A DNA stretch of 64,000 nucleotides. It comes from CBFDBF01 sp050304615. GTDB taxonomy: Bacteria > Pseudomonadota > Gammaproteobacteria > Chromatiales > Chromatiaceae. A model generated the notes under the pieces. It was not told the origin of the DNA, did no database searches, and saw only the letters and a list, made by a program, of their open reading frames with translations. The translations under genes and the position numbers were made by a program. Shown one piece after another: positions 41,795-50,445 of the stretch. Location: assembly GCA_050304615.1 (NCBI GenBank), contig JBNLDW010000009.1:186001-250000 (forward strand), read 5' to 3'. Within the stretch, counting starts at the first letter, position 1. Every line of letters starts with the position of its first letter.

Positions 41795-42094
41795 TTATCC
41801 GCCACATCTCCTCCTTCTGGTAATCTTCTTTTTCTTTGGCTGGTTTTTCGGGGTATTCTTGACCTGCCTCTTGTTATTAACGCTGTTCAGCATCTGCCTC
41901 TCGCTGGCGGTGATAGCCGTGACCGGTGACTGCGCAGGTTGAACCTCAATGGTCTGTCTAGCTGTGTTTTTTGGGCAGGCGCCCTGGGTAAATGTTTTGT
42001 GCCCAGCCTTGTCTGTGCACATGCGCATGTTGGCGCTGTGAGCGGCCTGTGCTAGTAGTATCGAAAGAATAAAAATTATTGTAATCCTGATCAT
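41795..42094 (-). CDS. Small exported cysteine-containing basic protein
   Basis: 99 residues: a signal peptide (IIFILSILLAQAAHS) followed by a short conserved-looking stretch MCTDKAGHKTFTQGACPKN similar to DUF4124-type domains (Cys-x-D-x-x-G-x-x-x-F/Y), then a very basic C-terminus (NQPKKKKITRRRRCGG). Start 42094 was chosen for its AGGAG; a longer frame from 42133 has no better signal. The function is not known. Confidence 0.65.
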   Translation of the reverse strand: MIRITIIFILSILLAQAAHSANMRMCTDKAGHKTFTQGACPKNTARQTIEVQPAQSPVTAITASERQMLNSVNNKRQVKNTPKNQPKKKKITRRRRCGG

Positions 42095-42176
42095 CCCTTC
42101 ACTCCTTTCCATGTGATGACTGGAATATACCACATAGCATGTCGGTTATTCACTACGGTTTAAGCCCGAAGTCTAC

Positions 42177-42554
42177 CTACTTTAGAACCAGGCTCAGTAT
42201 TCCTAATATTGCAACCGATGCAAACAGTGACGTAGAGGGGAAGCGGAAAGGATCTATATTTCCCTTCATTGCTACAACTGCACTCAGGATAGAAAAAGAG
42301 GTATTTAAAATAGTCAGAAACACCACCAACTCTATCTTCTCAGGGTTTAAGGCAACATATGCGTATGCGCCACCCATGAAGAACGTGTAGATGGATGTAA
42401 TATGCCAGCAATAATAATTAAGCCACTTTGATGCCTTTGGAAGAGTGTTGTTTGCTAATAACGGTGATGCGACTCGTGGGCCACCGATGAGTGTGTGAAC
42501 TGCGAAAGTAACTATGCTCATCAATACTGCTGCCCATAACAATGTAATCTGCAT
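42177..42554 (-). CDS. Four-helix membrane protein of unknown function
   Basis: 125 residues with four hydrophobic helices (LLWAAVLMSIVTFAVHTLIG, ITSIYTFFMGGAYAYVAL, VVFLTILNTSFSILSAVVA, LFASVAILGILSLVL). AAGGA lies about 8 nt before the ATG. It follows a 20-codon frame that has its own ribosome binding site. I do not recognise the family. Confidence 0.7.
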   Translation of the reverse strand: MQITLLWAAVLMSIVTFAVHTLIGGPRVASPLLANNTLPKASKWLNYYCWHITSIYTFFMGGAYAYVALNPEKIELVVFLTILNTSFSILSAVVAMKGNIDPFRFPSTSLFASVAILGILSLVLK

Positions 42555-42564
42555 ACTTCAATCC

Positions 42565-42627
42565 TTATGCTGACCATGCAACGAATGCAGCGATTACTGC
42601 CAGTGTGAACCTTTTGATCATTTTCAT
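42565..42627 (-). CDS. Possible 20-residue leader or micro-protein
   Basis: A 20-codon frame MKMIKRFTLAVIAAFVAWSA with GGAGG at 42629-42633 directly upstream. It has a basic N-terminus and a hydrophobic helix, like a signal or micro-membrane peptide. It ends 10 bp before the four-helix membrane protein, so it may be a leader that couples translation. Its length alone makes it uncertain. Confidence 0.4.
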   Translation of the reverse strand: MKMIKRFTLAVIAAFVAWSA

Positions 42628-42679
42628 GCCTCCATGTCAGTCTTAATTAGGATCAAAGAAGGGCGCTGACTATTATGCT

Positions 42680-43459
42680 TCAGCCAAGCGTCGTATCAAG
42701 ATACATCATACACACAAAGCCGATAAGCAGGCTAAATGTTGCCAGATTCTCAAATCCTCTCCTATGGGTTTCAGGTACGATCTCATGGCTGATAATAAAC
42801 AACATGGCACCTGCCGCGAATGCCAGGAACCACGGCATAAGTGGCCCAGCGTAAGATACCGCCAAGCTACCAAACAATCCGCCAATGGGTTCTGCAAGCC
42901 CGGTCAGAAACCCAATGAAAAATGATAAAGTCCTGGAATAGCCGATAGAGAGCAATGAAATAGACACGGCCATGCCCTCTGGTATGTTCTGTATGCCAAT
43001 GCCTGTAGCTAGGCTCATACCGTTATCGATATCGCCGCCAGCGAAGCCTACACCTACCGCCATGCCTTCAGGAAAATTGTGGATGGTTATTGCAATGACA
43101 AAAAGCCAGATGCGACTAATTGTTTTCAGATCTGGTCCTTCATGCCCCGCGAGGAAATGCTCATGAGGCAGATAACGGTTCATAAGAAACAGGGCTAACG
43201 CGCCACACAATATGCCTGATATAGCGATGATCACCGCTATATTTGCGCTGTGAAACATGGCCTCACCATACTCAATGGCTGGCAGAATCAGTGAAAAGAA
43301 AGAGGCTGCGAGCATGATTCCAGCCGCAAAGCTGATCAGGCCGTCTTCAAGCTTTACTGATAGGCTCTTAAAAAAGAAAACGCCCAGGGATCCGATGCCA
43401 GTCAACATGCCCGCAATCAGACTACCAATAAAACCCATCCAAACAACGTTTGTTGTCAT
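42680..43459 (-). CDS. ZIP-family divalent metal transporter (ZupT-like)
   Basis: 259 residues and eight membrane helices. Helix 4 has HNFPEGMAVGVGFAGG and helix 5 QNIPEGMAVSISLL, the metal-binding ZIP signatures with His, Asn and Glu. A loop with RYLPHEHFLAGHEG is His-rich, as usual in ZIP proteins. Expected to import zinc, iron or other divalent metals. Start 43459 has no clear ribosome binding site; an upstream start at 43519 gives an atypical N-terminus. Confidence 0.87.
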   Translation of the reverse strand: MTTNVVWMGFIGSLIAGMLTGIGSLGVFFFKSLSVKLEDGLISFAAGIMLAASFFSLILPAIEYGEAMFHSANIAVIIAISGILCGALALFLMNRYLPHEHFLAGHEGPDLKTISRIWLFVIAITIHNFPEGMAVGVGFAGGDIDNGMSLATGIGIQNIPEGMAVSISLLSIGYSRTLSFFIGFLTGLAEPIGGLFGSLAVSYAGPLMPWFLAFAAGAMLFIISHEIVPETHRRGFENLATFSLLIGFVCMMYLDTTLG

Positions 43460-43542
43460 ATCATTATATTTGTAGATTGAATAAGTAAAAGAGGATGCAT
43501 CTATTCTCCATTCTTCCATTGCCCTTTTGGCTTACAAAATTG

Positions 43543-43815
43543 ATGCGTCTGTATTATGTGTATAAGCATAACGACCAGTATCACTTGGAAGAATTAAGAT
43601 ATTTTGGGTGCGGTATACATATTGATGTTAAACGGGATGCCAGTGCTAATAGGTATACTGTCCATGTACTGCTCTTTAGGAGGAGAGTATCCTGCCGCGC
43701 GTCAATATCCCATGAATTTCTAGTGGAAGCTATCAGACTATGGGGTTTTGGGCAACGGCTGGCAAGGTTTACTGAATGCCATACGTCGCCTGAGGAAAAG
43801 GCGATATGGGTCTAA
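43543..43815 (+). CDS. Short hypothetical protein
   Basis: A 90-residue frame from ATG 43543 (longer to 43495) with no ribosome binding site: YYVYKHNDQYHLEELRYFG, and a basic middle. There are no membrane helices. Divergent from the ZIP gene and close to it. I do not recognise it; it may be non-coding. Confidence 0.3.
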   Translation: MRLYYVYKHNDQYHLEELRYFGCGIHIDVKRDASANRYTVHVLLFRRRVSCRASISHEFLVEAIRLWGFGQRLARFTECHTSPEEKAIWV

Positions 43816-43933
43816 TTTGACAACGTCTTTAGTAGTGCTTACTCTGCTGTTACCACCTCATGGTTGAGGTGTAGCCCGTCCTTCAGGATTGAAAGACGGA
43901 TATTAGGGAAAATTGATACAAGGAGAATGAGAT

Positions 43934-44227
43934 ATGTTACATCCAACACGGATGATATTTGCGCTATTCCTTTTGCTCGCTTCGAGCTTTGCCTTCGCAG
44001 AACCCATCAACATCAATACGGCAGATTCCACGACTATAGCCGCCGGGCTGAAGGGTGTCGGTCCATCCAAGGCCGAGGCGATCGTTGCCTACCGCACTGA
44101 ACATGGCAAGTTCATTACGGTTGATGATCTGGTAGAGGTGAAAGGTATCGGCGAGAAGACTGTTGATGCCAATCGCGCCAATATGAGTGTCGGCGCGACA
44201 GAGGTCAGTAAAGAGAAGAGTAAGTAG
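43934..44227 (+). CDS. ComEA-like helix-hairpin-helix protein
   Basis: 97 residues: signal peptide (FALFLLLASSFAFA) and one ComEA-type HhH2 domain, NINTADSTTIAAGLKGVGPS and VDDLVEVKGIGEKTVDAN, that binds DNA non-specifically. Short ComEA proteins of this kind take part in DNA uptake or periplasmic DNA binding. AAGGAG lies about 9 nt before ATG 43934. It lacks the membrane anchor and SLBB domain of full ComEA. Confidence 0.88.
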   Translation: MLHPTRMIFALFLLLASSFAFAEPININTADSTTIAAGLKGVGPSKAEAIVAYRTEHGKFITVDDLVEVKGIGEKTVDANRANMSVGATEVSKEKSK

Positions 44228-44264
44228 TGAAGCTGTAGCGGGTGCCGTATGGCGCCCGCATACA

Positions 44265-44972
44265 TCACTTCTTAAAGCGAATCACCTTCTGTTGCGATGA
44301 CAGGTTGATCTCATCTATTACCGCACCGGGCCGGGCCGCTAGCATCAGCCAGACTGCTGCTGCCACATCATCTGGTTGCAGATGATCGCTCTCTGCCTCG
44401 CCTGGCTGGAAATCGAGTGCTCGGAAAAATTCTGACTGCACCATTCCGGGGTTGATGATACCGACCCGTACCCCAGAACCGGCACACTCCTCACGCAGCG
44501 ATTGGGCCAGACCGCGCAAGGCAAACTTGGTGGCGCAGTACACGGCCCCACGTTTGCCACCGGAGAGGGCCGCCTCTGAGCCCATGAATATCATATCGCC
44601 CCTGCCATTACCCTTTAGCAGGGGAAGAAACTCGCGAGCCAGCATTATCTGGCTGGTGAGGTTGGTGTCGATCAGCTCCCTTATCTGGTGTGGGGAGAAC
44701 TCCTCCAGAGAGCCAAAGCGGCCATAGCCGGCATTGCAGATCACACCATCCACCTCCGGGTGATTGCGGCGCAGCTCTCGTAGTTGTTGTGGTAGCTGTT
44801 CGAGTAGAGAGAGATCAAGGGCTAGCGGAGTGAAGAGTTCGTTCTTACTCTCCGGTGGATTGCGGCTTATCCCGATCACTGCACACCCCTCGGCCAGTAG
44901 TCTGTTGCTGATTGCCTGGCCGATGCCTCGGCTCGCTCCGGTGACAATGATGGTTCTTCTATCCACATTCAC
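44265..44972 (-). CDS. Short-chain dehydrogenase/reductase
   Basis: 235 residues with Rossmann signature TGASRGIGQAISNRL near residue 11, NAGYGRFGSLEE (NNAG-type), the Ser in GSEAALSGG and catalytic Tyr-x3-Lys in YCATKFAL. Substrate unknown. It is downstream of and overlaps by 4 bp the nucleosidase-like gene, so the two are co-translated. Confidence 0.88.
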   Translation of the reverse strand: MNVDRRTIIVTGASRGIGQAISNRLLAEGCAVIGISRNPPESKNELFTPLALDLSLLEQLPQQLRELRRNHPEVDGVICNAGYGRFGSLEEFSPHQIRELIDTNLTSQIMLAREFLPLLKGNGRGDMIFMGSEAALSGGKRGAVYCATKFALRGLAQSLREECAGSGVRVGIINPGMVQSEFFRALDFQPGEAESDHLQPDDVAAAVWLMLAARPGAVIDEINLSSQQKVIRFKK

Positions 44973-45565
44973 TCCCCTGTTTTGATTTGATGCAACAGCT
45001 GTAGTAACTGCTCCAGACTCCCCTCAATCAGACCAGATACCAGCTTGCCGTTGATCTCAATGGCCGGGTGCTGGCGGTTATCAGATATGATCTTAATGCA
45101 ATAAAACCGTTCCGGGTCGATGATATCACTACCGGGTTGGAGCAGGGCGGCTGCCTCCATATCGACCACGCCATCATGACTGTAACTTAGATCCGGTTCT
45201 TGCAGGGTGATGACATGCCCAGTTACGCAGGGCGGGGAGGGCGGCAGAGCCGATCGCCACGTTGTTCCGGTGGCCGCATCCTCAATGCTATCTGCCAGTA
45301 TCGCTTGACCAACCTCCTTGGTGGCATGGCCGGCGATTCCAAGATTGATCCAGACTGGCCTGACTCCATGGTTGAGGTTTGCGGCCATCCAAATGGCTGC
45401 TCTAGTAGCTGCTGGCCCACCACATCCGGTTATGACTAGGGCCATCCTATCCTGTCGGTATAGCGGGAATTCGCTAAAGCGGTTATCCCGCTGTAGCCCA
45501 AAATGGCGGTTGATCGGCTTGGCCTCGGCCGGCAGGGCAACCATAAAGATAGTATCTATATCCAT
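44969..45565 (-). CDS. Phosphorylase/nucleosidase-superfamily protein (MTA/SAH nucleosidase-like)
   Basis: 198 residues with the PNP/MTAN fold pattern: FMVALPAEAKPINRHFG at the start, VWINLGIAGHA (glycine-rich motif) and VVDMEAAALL, the base-binding Met-Glu signature. Shorter than canonical MtnN (about 230), so the substrate is uncertain. First gene of an operon with the SDR. Confidence 0.8.
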   Translation of the reverse strand: MDIDTIFMVALPAEAKPINRHFGLQRDNRFSEFPLYRQDRMALVITGCGGPAATRAAIWMAANLNHGVRPVWINLGIAGHATKEVGQAILADSIEDAATGTTWRSALPPSPPCVTGHVITLQEPDLSYSHDGVVDMEAAALLQPGSDIIDPERFYCIKIISDNRQHPAIEINGKLVSGLIEGSLEQLLQLLHQIKTGE

Positions 45566-45643
45566 GAGCGAGTGATACTACTGGGCGCTCCTGGTGGCCG
45601 CAAGAGAGCTACAGGCGGCTGGAGTGGCTAAATTAGCAAACCC

Positions 45644-45652
45644 TGATATAAT
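45644..45652 (+). promoter_or_regulatory. Extended -10 promoter of the thioredoxin gene
   Basis: TGATATAAT fits the extended -10 consensus TGNTATAAT, about 34 bp before ATG 45686. The -35 region is poor, as allowed for extended -10 promoters. Confidence 0.55.
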
Positions 45653-45685
45653 GTGAGTACATTTCACCCACTAGGGAGACCAATT

Positions 45686-46054
45686 ATGGCTGTTGTAGAG
45701 CTTACTAAAGACAACTTCGAAGATACCATCAACAAGAACGATTTTGTGATTGTTGACTATTGGGCTCCCTGGTGTGGTCCCTGCCGCTCTTTTGCTCCTA
45801 CCTATGAGAAGGTGTCAGAAGAGCATCCGGAAATTGTCTTCGCCAAGCTGAACACCGAGGATGAGCAGGAGATCGCGGCCCATTTTCAGATCCGCTCTAT
45901 CCCGACCCTGATGATCTTTCGTGAGAACATAATTATCTTCAGCCAGGCTGGGGCGCTACCGGAATCCGGTTTTAAGGAGCTTATCTCCAGGGCTGCGGAG
46001 CTGGATATGGTGGAAGTTAAGAAACAGATTGAAGCAGAGAAGGCAAAGGCCTGA
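45686..46054 (+). CDS. Thioredoxin-like protein
   Basis: 122 residues. Active site WAPWCGPCRSFAP at about residue 30, cis-Pro loop IRSIPTLMIF. It keeps the full thioredoxin fold but has an extra C-terminal helix (VEVKKQIEAEKAKA) not found in TrxA. The likely role is disulfide reduction in the cytosol. ATG 45686 has AGGGAG upstream; the frame is open to 45653 but without a ribosome site. Confidence 0.9.
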   Translation: MAVVELTKDNFEDTINKNDFVIVDYWAPWCGPCRSFAPTYEKVSEEHPEIVFAKLNTEDEQEIAAHFQIRSIPTLMIFRENIIIFSQAGALPESGFKELISRAAELDMVEVKKQIEAEKAKA

Positions 46055-46159
46055 TTCTGTTGTATTTAGTACAACCGTCCCCTCACACCTTTGTATGGGG
46101 GGTGGTATTAGCAGCACCCTAACCCACCACTTCCAACTGACCAGCATACCAAATAATTC

Positions 46160-46187
46160 TTGACAATTTCCCTAGGGAAATGATAGT
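46160..46187 (+). promoter_or_regulatory. Promoter with a 16-bp palindromic operator before the IscR paralogue
   Basis: -35 TTGACA at 46160-46165 and a possible -10 GATAGT at 46182-46187. The spacer holds ATTTCCCTAGGGAAAT (46166-46181), a perfect palindrome. A second CCTAGG-centred half-match lies at 46193-46205. The place between -35 and -10 suggests repression, most likely by the Rrf2 protein encoded downstream. Confidence 0.65.
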
Positions 46188-46265
46188 TTTTATTGCCTAG
46201 GAAAATGGTAGGTATTATTTAGACTGAATTTAGACTGATAACAATATAGTATCGAGGAGATTTAC

Positions 46266-46745
46266 ATGAGACTTTCAACTAAAGGTAGATATGCAGTTAC
46301 CGCCATGTTGGATCTTACCCTCCATGGTGGAGATAAGGCAGTTACTCTGGCCGAGATATCAGAGACACAGGGTATCTCTCTCTCATATCTGGAACAGCTA
46401 TTTGCCGGATTACGGGCAAAGGGTTTGGTCCGAGGTGTGCGTGGTCCTGGTGGTGGGTACTACTTGGGGCGAGAGGCAGATGATATCTCTATAGCCGATA
46501 TCATCTGTGCCGTCGATGAGTGGGTTGAGTTTACCCGCTGCAGTGGTAACCGCAACTGCCAGGATGGCAAGATCTGTCTTACCCATAACTTGTGGGATCA
46601 ACTAAGCCAGGAGATATATACATTTCTTAGTGATATATCGCTGGAAGAGTTGGTTCGTAGAGGCGGGATGGAGGTTGGCGGGTGTCAGAAGGAAGAGGGC
46701 GGATGTTCTGCCTATAACCTTAGAACCAAGCCGCAAGCTGCCTGA
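46266..46745 (+). CDS. Rrf2-family Fe-S regulator, IscR paralogue
   Basis: 159 residues with a winged helix (STKGRYAVTAMLDLTLHGG, and recognition region ISLSYLEQLFAGLR). Cluster ligands Cys92, Cys98, Cys104 and His107 match E. coli IscR numbering exactly. The C-terminal tail is Cys-bearing (GGCQKEEGGCSAY). It is not in the isc operon, where a second IscR is encoded at 52347. A palindromic operator sits in its own promoter, so it is probably autoregulated. Its targets could be other Fe-S or redox genes. Confidence 0.9.
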   Translation: MRLSTKGRYAVTAMLDLTLHGGDKAVTLAEISETQGISLSYLEQLFAGLRAKGLVRGVRGPGGGYYLGREADDISIADIICAVDEWVEFTRCSGNRNCQDGKICLTHNLWDQLSQEIYTFLSDISLEELVRRGGMEVGGCQKEEGGCSAYNLRTKPQAA

Positions 46746-46854
46746 TAGAGTGGATCATGCGGGACTCTGAGGGTTGCCAAACTTGCAGTAAGGCCCACTG
46801 GTAAAGGGGCAGTAAGTCCTCTATTATCTCCGCTCTTTGAGTGGAGAGCAGGAT

Positions 46855-47769
46855 ATGCCCAACACCACGGCCTCTCTTATGACCCCACGTGATCTCATCT
46901 TATGGGGCGCCAGCCGTTTTTATGAGGCGGGGCTATTCTTTGGTCATGGTACCGATAATGCCATGGATGAGGCGGTGGCACTGGTGCTACATGCCCTGGA
47001 CCTGTCGTATGATCTCCCGTCTGCCTCTTTTGATGTAGAGATCACGCCAGAGGAGCGCGCGCAGGCGGTTGCACTGTTGCAGCGGCGTATCGATGAACGG
47101 TTGCCAGCCGCCTATCTAACCGGCGAGACTAACTTTGCCGGACTCCCCTTCTACGTCAACCAACATGTCCTGATCCCGCGTTCCCCGCTGGCGGAGCTGA
47201 TCGAGCGGGAGTTTTCACCTTTTACCCCGGATCGGGTGGGCACTATCCTGGATCTATGCTGCGGCAGCGGCTGTATCGCTATAGCTTGTGCCTACTATTT
47301 TCCAGAGGCCAGGGTCGATGCCGCGGATATCTCAACAGAAGCGCTGGCCGTTACAGATAGCAATATTGATAGACACCGGCTACTGACGCGGGTAGAGGGT
47401 ATCCAATCTGACCTGTTTAGCTCTCTACAGGGTAGGAGCTATGACATCATCGTCACCAATCCACCCTATGTCAGCCGGGAAGAGATGGCTGAACTGCCGC
47501 CAGAATACCGGCATGAGCCGAGTATGGGGCTGGAGGCTGGGGAAGATGGACTGGATATTGTCAGGCCAATCTTGCGCCAGGCAGCGAACCATTTGAATCC
47601 AGGTGGTATCATAGTGGTTGAGGTTGGTCACAGTGCAGATGCGGTGCAACGCTGCTGGCCACAGGTTCCATTTCTCTGGTTAGAGTTCGCCCGTGGCGGT
47701 GAGGGGGTCTTTCTCCTGACGGCCGAGCAGTTGAATGAGTACCAGGGTATTTTTTGTGGCTCTGATTGA
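46855..47769 (+). CDS. prmB: Ribosomal protein L3 glutamine N5-methyltransferase PrmB
   Basis: Methylates a glutamine in ribosomal protein L3. SAM-dependent fold with ILDLCCGSGCIAIACAYYF (motif I), VDAADIS and the catalytic NPPYVSREEM; N-terminal helical domain with LTGETNFAGLPFYVNQHVLI typical of the HemK/PrmB family. 304 residues. ATG 46855 is preferred because GGAGAG lies 6 nt upstream; a TTG at 46837 also opens the frame. Confidence 0.93.
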   Translation: MPNTTASLMTPRDLILWGASRFYEAGLFFGHGTDNAMDEAVALVLHALDLSYDLPSASFDVEITPEERAQAVALLQRRIDERLPAAYLTGETNFAGLPFYVNQHVLIPRSPLAELIEREFSPFTPDRVGTILDLCCGSGCIAIACAYYFPEARVDAADISTEALAVTDSNIDRHRLLTRVEGIQSDLFSSLQGRSYDIIVTNPPYVSREEMAELPPEYRHEPSMGLEAGEDGLDIVRPILRQAANHLNPGGIIVVEVGHSADAVQRCWPQVPFLWLEFARGGEGVFLLTAEQLNEYQGIFCGSD

Positions 47770-47803
47770 GATTTTCTGAGCGACCCTAAGAGAGAGGTAG
47801 TAG

Positions 47804-49189
47804 ATGGATCAATCGTTGGTTTTTGATCAGGCGCTGATAGAGAAGTACGATTACGCGGGCCCACGTTATACCTCCTATCCAACTGCACCGCAGTTTCACG
47901 AGGGGTTTGGCGCAGAACAGTACATGCAGGCGGCTGCAGCCACTAACCAGAGTGGTAATCCGCTCTCGCTCTATTTTCATATACCATTTTGTGACACCGT
48001 CTGTTTCTACTGCGCTTGCAATAAGGTTGTCACCAAGGATCGGGCTATGACGGCCCCTTATCTACAACGGCTTCATCGTGAGATCGCGATGCAGGGTGAT
48101 CTGTTCGATCGCAGCCGACTGGTAGAGCAGCTACATTGGGGTGGGGGGACACCTACCTTTCTAAGTCATGCCGAGATGCGTGAATTGATGCGGGTTACCC
48201 GGGAGCATTTTACCCTGGCCGATGATGAGCACGGCGAGTATTCCATAGAGATAGATCCACGCGAGGCTAGTGCAGAGACCATCACCCTGTTACGAGAGAT
48301 AGGTTTTAACCGGATGAGCCTTGGGGTGCAGGACTTTGATCAACGGGTGCAGAAGGCAGTCAATCGCGTCCAACCTGAAGAGCAGACCATGACCGTGTTG
48401 CAGGCAGCCCGCGACCAGGGGTTTCGTTCCATCAGTATCGACCTCATTTACGGACTATCACACCAGACGGTGGAGAGTTTCCGCCGTACCCTGGAGCGCA
48501 TCATTGAGGTGGGGCCTGATCGCCTCTCTGTATTTAACTACGCCCATCTGCCGCAACTGTTCATGCCACAACGGCGTATCAATGAGGAGGATCTGCCATC
48601 ACCGCAGGAGAAGCTGGATATCCTGAAGATGACCATTGAGTTGCTCACCTCAGCCGGTTATCTGTTTATAGGGATGGATCACTTTGCCCGCCCCGATGAT
48701 GAGCTGGCCAGTGCCCAGCGTGATGGCACCCTGTATCGTAATTTTCAAGGTTACTCTACCCACTCTAGCTGTGACCTAGTGGCTATGGGGGTCACCTCCA
48801 TCGGTATGGTGGGGCCGACCTACAGCCAGAACGTGCGTACCATTGAGGAGTACTCTGAGCGTATTGATGGTGGCCAATTGCCGATATTCAGGGGGATTGA
48901 GCTAAACCTGGATGACGAGATCAGGCGTGATGTTATAACCCGCCTGATATGCCATTTTGCACTCGACTACGCTGCGGTGGAATCCCGTTGGGATATCGTC
49001 TTTAGCGACTACTTCTCTGCCGAGCTGGAGCGGCTAGCAGAGATGGTCAGTGATGGATTGCTGGAGCTGGATGATTCCGGTATCCGGGTGTTGCCGCGTG
49101 GTCGTCTGCTGATACGCAATATCTGTATGGCCTTCGACCGCTATCTGGCGGCTAAGCAGGAGCAGAAGAACTTCTCTCGAGTTATCTAG
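47804..49189 (+). CDS. hemN: Oxygen-independent coproporphyrinogen III oxidase HemN
   Basis: Radical-SAM enzyme that decarboxylates coproporphyrinogen III to protoporphyrinogen IX when O2 is absent, giving heme for the cytochromes of this window. Fe-S motif in PFCDTVCFYCACNK (C-x3-C-x2-C); YEKYDYAGPRYTSYPTAP-like N-terminus typical of true HemN (not HemW). 461 residues. No FNR-type site is obvious in the short upstream gap. Confidence 0.95.
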   Translation: MDQSLVFDQALIEKYDYAGPRYTSYPTAPQFHEGFGAEQYMQAAAATNQSGNPLSLYFHIPFCDTVCFYCACNKVVTKDRAMTAPYLQRLHREIAMQGDLFDRSRLVEQLHWGGGTPTFLSHAEMRELMRVTREHFTLADDEHGEYSIEIDPREASAETITLLREIGFNRMSLGVQDFDQRVQKAVNRVQPEEQTMTVLQAARDQGFRSISIDLIYGLSHQTVESFRRTLERIIEVGPDRLSVFNYAHLPQLFMPQRRINEEDLPSPQEKLDILKMTIELLTSAGYLFIGMDHFARPDDELASAQRDGTLYRNFQGYSTHSSCDLVAMGVTSIGMVGPTYSQNVRTIEEYSERIDGGQLPIFRGIELNLDDEIRRDVITRLICHFALDYAAVESRWDIVFSDYFSAELERLAEMVSDGLLELDDSGIRVLPRGRLLIRNICMAFDRYLAAKQEQKNFSRVI

Positions 49190-49192
49190 GGA

Positions 49193-49456
49193 TTAGGCCG
49201 ATGCCTGGTGCAGGGACGGGAAGTCGAGGATTTCTCCAGCTTCGTCATCTTTAGATGGAAGCTCAAGTGTAGCCTCTGCTGCGCTGATCTCCAGGATCTC
49301 GAAACTAGAGGTGGTGGGTCTGAATCCTGCCTCTAGTGAGAGTTCGAGCATATTGTCGAGCACATCTAGCATGGCCATTTCCAGCCCCTGGTTTTCGATG
49401 ATTTCAGGATTTTTATTCTTCTTTGCCACGTGCTTCTCTATTGCTACCCGGTTCAA
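49193..49456 (-). CDS. Small acidic hypothetical protein
   Basis: An 87-residue frame with TTG 49456 or an internal GTG as start, convergent with hemN. Acidic, helix-forming in the middle (MAMLDVLDNMLELSLEAGF), and rich in Glu. No membrane segment, no recognised domain, and no strong ribosome binding site. Confidence 0.45.
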   Translation of the reverse strand: MNRVAIEKHVAKKNKNPEIIENQGLEMAMLDVLDNMLELSLEAGFRPTTSSFEILEISAAEATLELPSKDDEAGEILDFPSLHQASA

Positions 49457-49592
49457 AACTGGTAACGGCAGGTAGGATAAAAGCTTTAGGGTGGAATGCC
49501 TCTGTAGGGGTTAGATATTCCGTTTGTAGAATCCTGCTTTCGCAGGCAATTTGAACATACAGGGGGGCAAGCGGAATTGCCCAGGGGTCACT

Positions 49593-50390
49593 TTAGTAGC
49601 GCAGGCGCTCAGTGAGATGAGGGCGTATGGTCTTGAGGATGGCACCATGGGTCTTGATGCCACCGGCTATCAGGTTGCCACTCTCCAGAAAGCGTTCTCC
49701 ACCCTGGATGTCGGTAACGGTCCCGCCAGCCTCTTGGATCATTAGTGCGCCGGCGGCAATATCCCACTCTGCCAGTCCCAGCTCCCAGAACCCATCCAGG
49801 CGTCCGGCGGCCACATATGCCAGATCGAGCGCAGCCGAACCGGGGCGGCGCAGCCCCGCGGTCTCCTTGATCAGATCCCGAAACATACCCATATAGGCGT
49901 CTAGGTGAGAGTGGTCGCGATAAGGAAAACCGGTTCCAATCAGGGTGCCAGATAGTCCCTTGCAGGAGCTAACACGCATACGCCGATCATTCAGCAGGGC
50001 ACCGGAACCGCGGCTGGCGGTAAACAGCTCATCTCGCAGCGGATCGTAGATCACCCCATGCTCCAATACCCCTTTATGTTTCAGTGCGATGGAGACAGAA
50101 AACTGAGGAAATCCATGGAGATAGTTGGTGGTTCCATCCAATGGGTCTATGACCCACTGAAACTCATTGCCATCAGACTTGCCACTCTCTTCAGCGAGGA
50201 TGGCATGACTGGGATAGGCATCACGCAGGGTCTTGATAATGATCTGCTCTGCGGCCCGATCTACCTCAGAAACAAACTCGTTGTGCCCCTTGGTGGTTAC
50301 CGTCAGGGAGTCGAGACGTTCGTAGTAGCGTAGCAGGACACTAGCAGCATTACGGGCGGCGCGTACCGCGATGTTTATCATAGGATGCAT
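49593..50390 (-). CDS. suhB: Inositol-1-monophosphatase SuhB
   Basis: Magnesium-dependent inositol monophosphatase that also joins the Nus complex on rRNA transcripts. MHPMINIAVRAARNAA matches the SuhB start, so 50390 was preferred to the longer frame from 50411. Metal site motifs: EESGKSDGNEFQWVIDPLDG and DGTTNYLHGFP, then WDIAAGALMIQEAGG. 265 residues. Divergent from trmJ. Confidence 0.94.
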   Translation of the reverse strand: MHPMINIAVRAARNAASVLLRYYERLDSLTVTTKGHNEFVSEVDRAAEQIIIKTLRDAYPSHAILAEESGKSDGNEFQWVIDPLDGTTNYLHGFPQFSVSIALKHKGVLEHGVIYDPLRDELFTASRGSGALLNDRRMRVSSCKGLSGTLIGTGFPYRDHSHLDAYMGMFRDLIKETAGLRRPGSAALDLAYVAAGRLDGFWELGLAEWDIAAGALMIQEAGGTVTDIQGGERFLESGNLIAGGIKTHGAILKTIRPHLTERLRY

Positions 50391-50445
50391 GGGCGGCATA
50401 AGATACAGCAACGGTGATATAGTTAAAAGGAATTTTATCCACTGA

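Noticed and set aside
43816..43933. Hairpins (CACCTCA/TGAGGTG and CCGTC/GACGG) as insertion-sequence ends
   Set aside because: They resemble subterminal hairpins of small transposons, but there is no transposase or matching second end.
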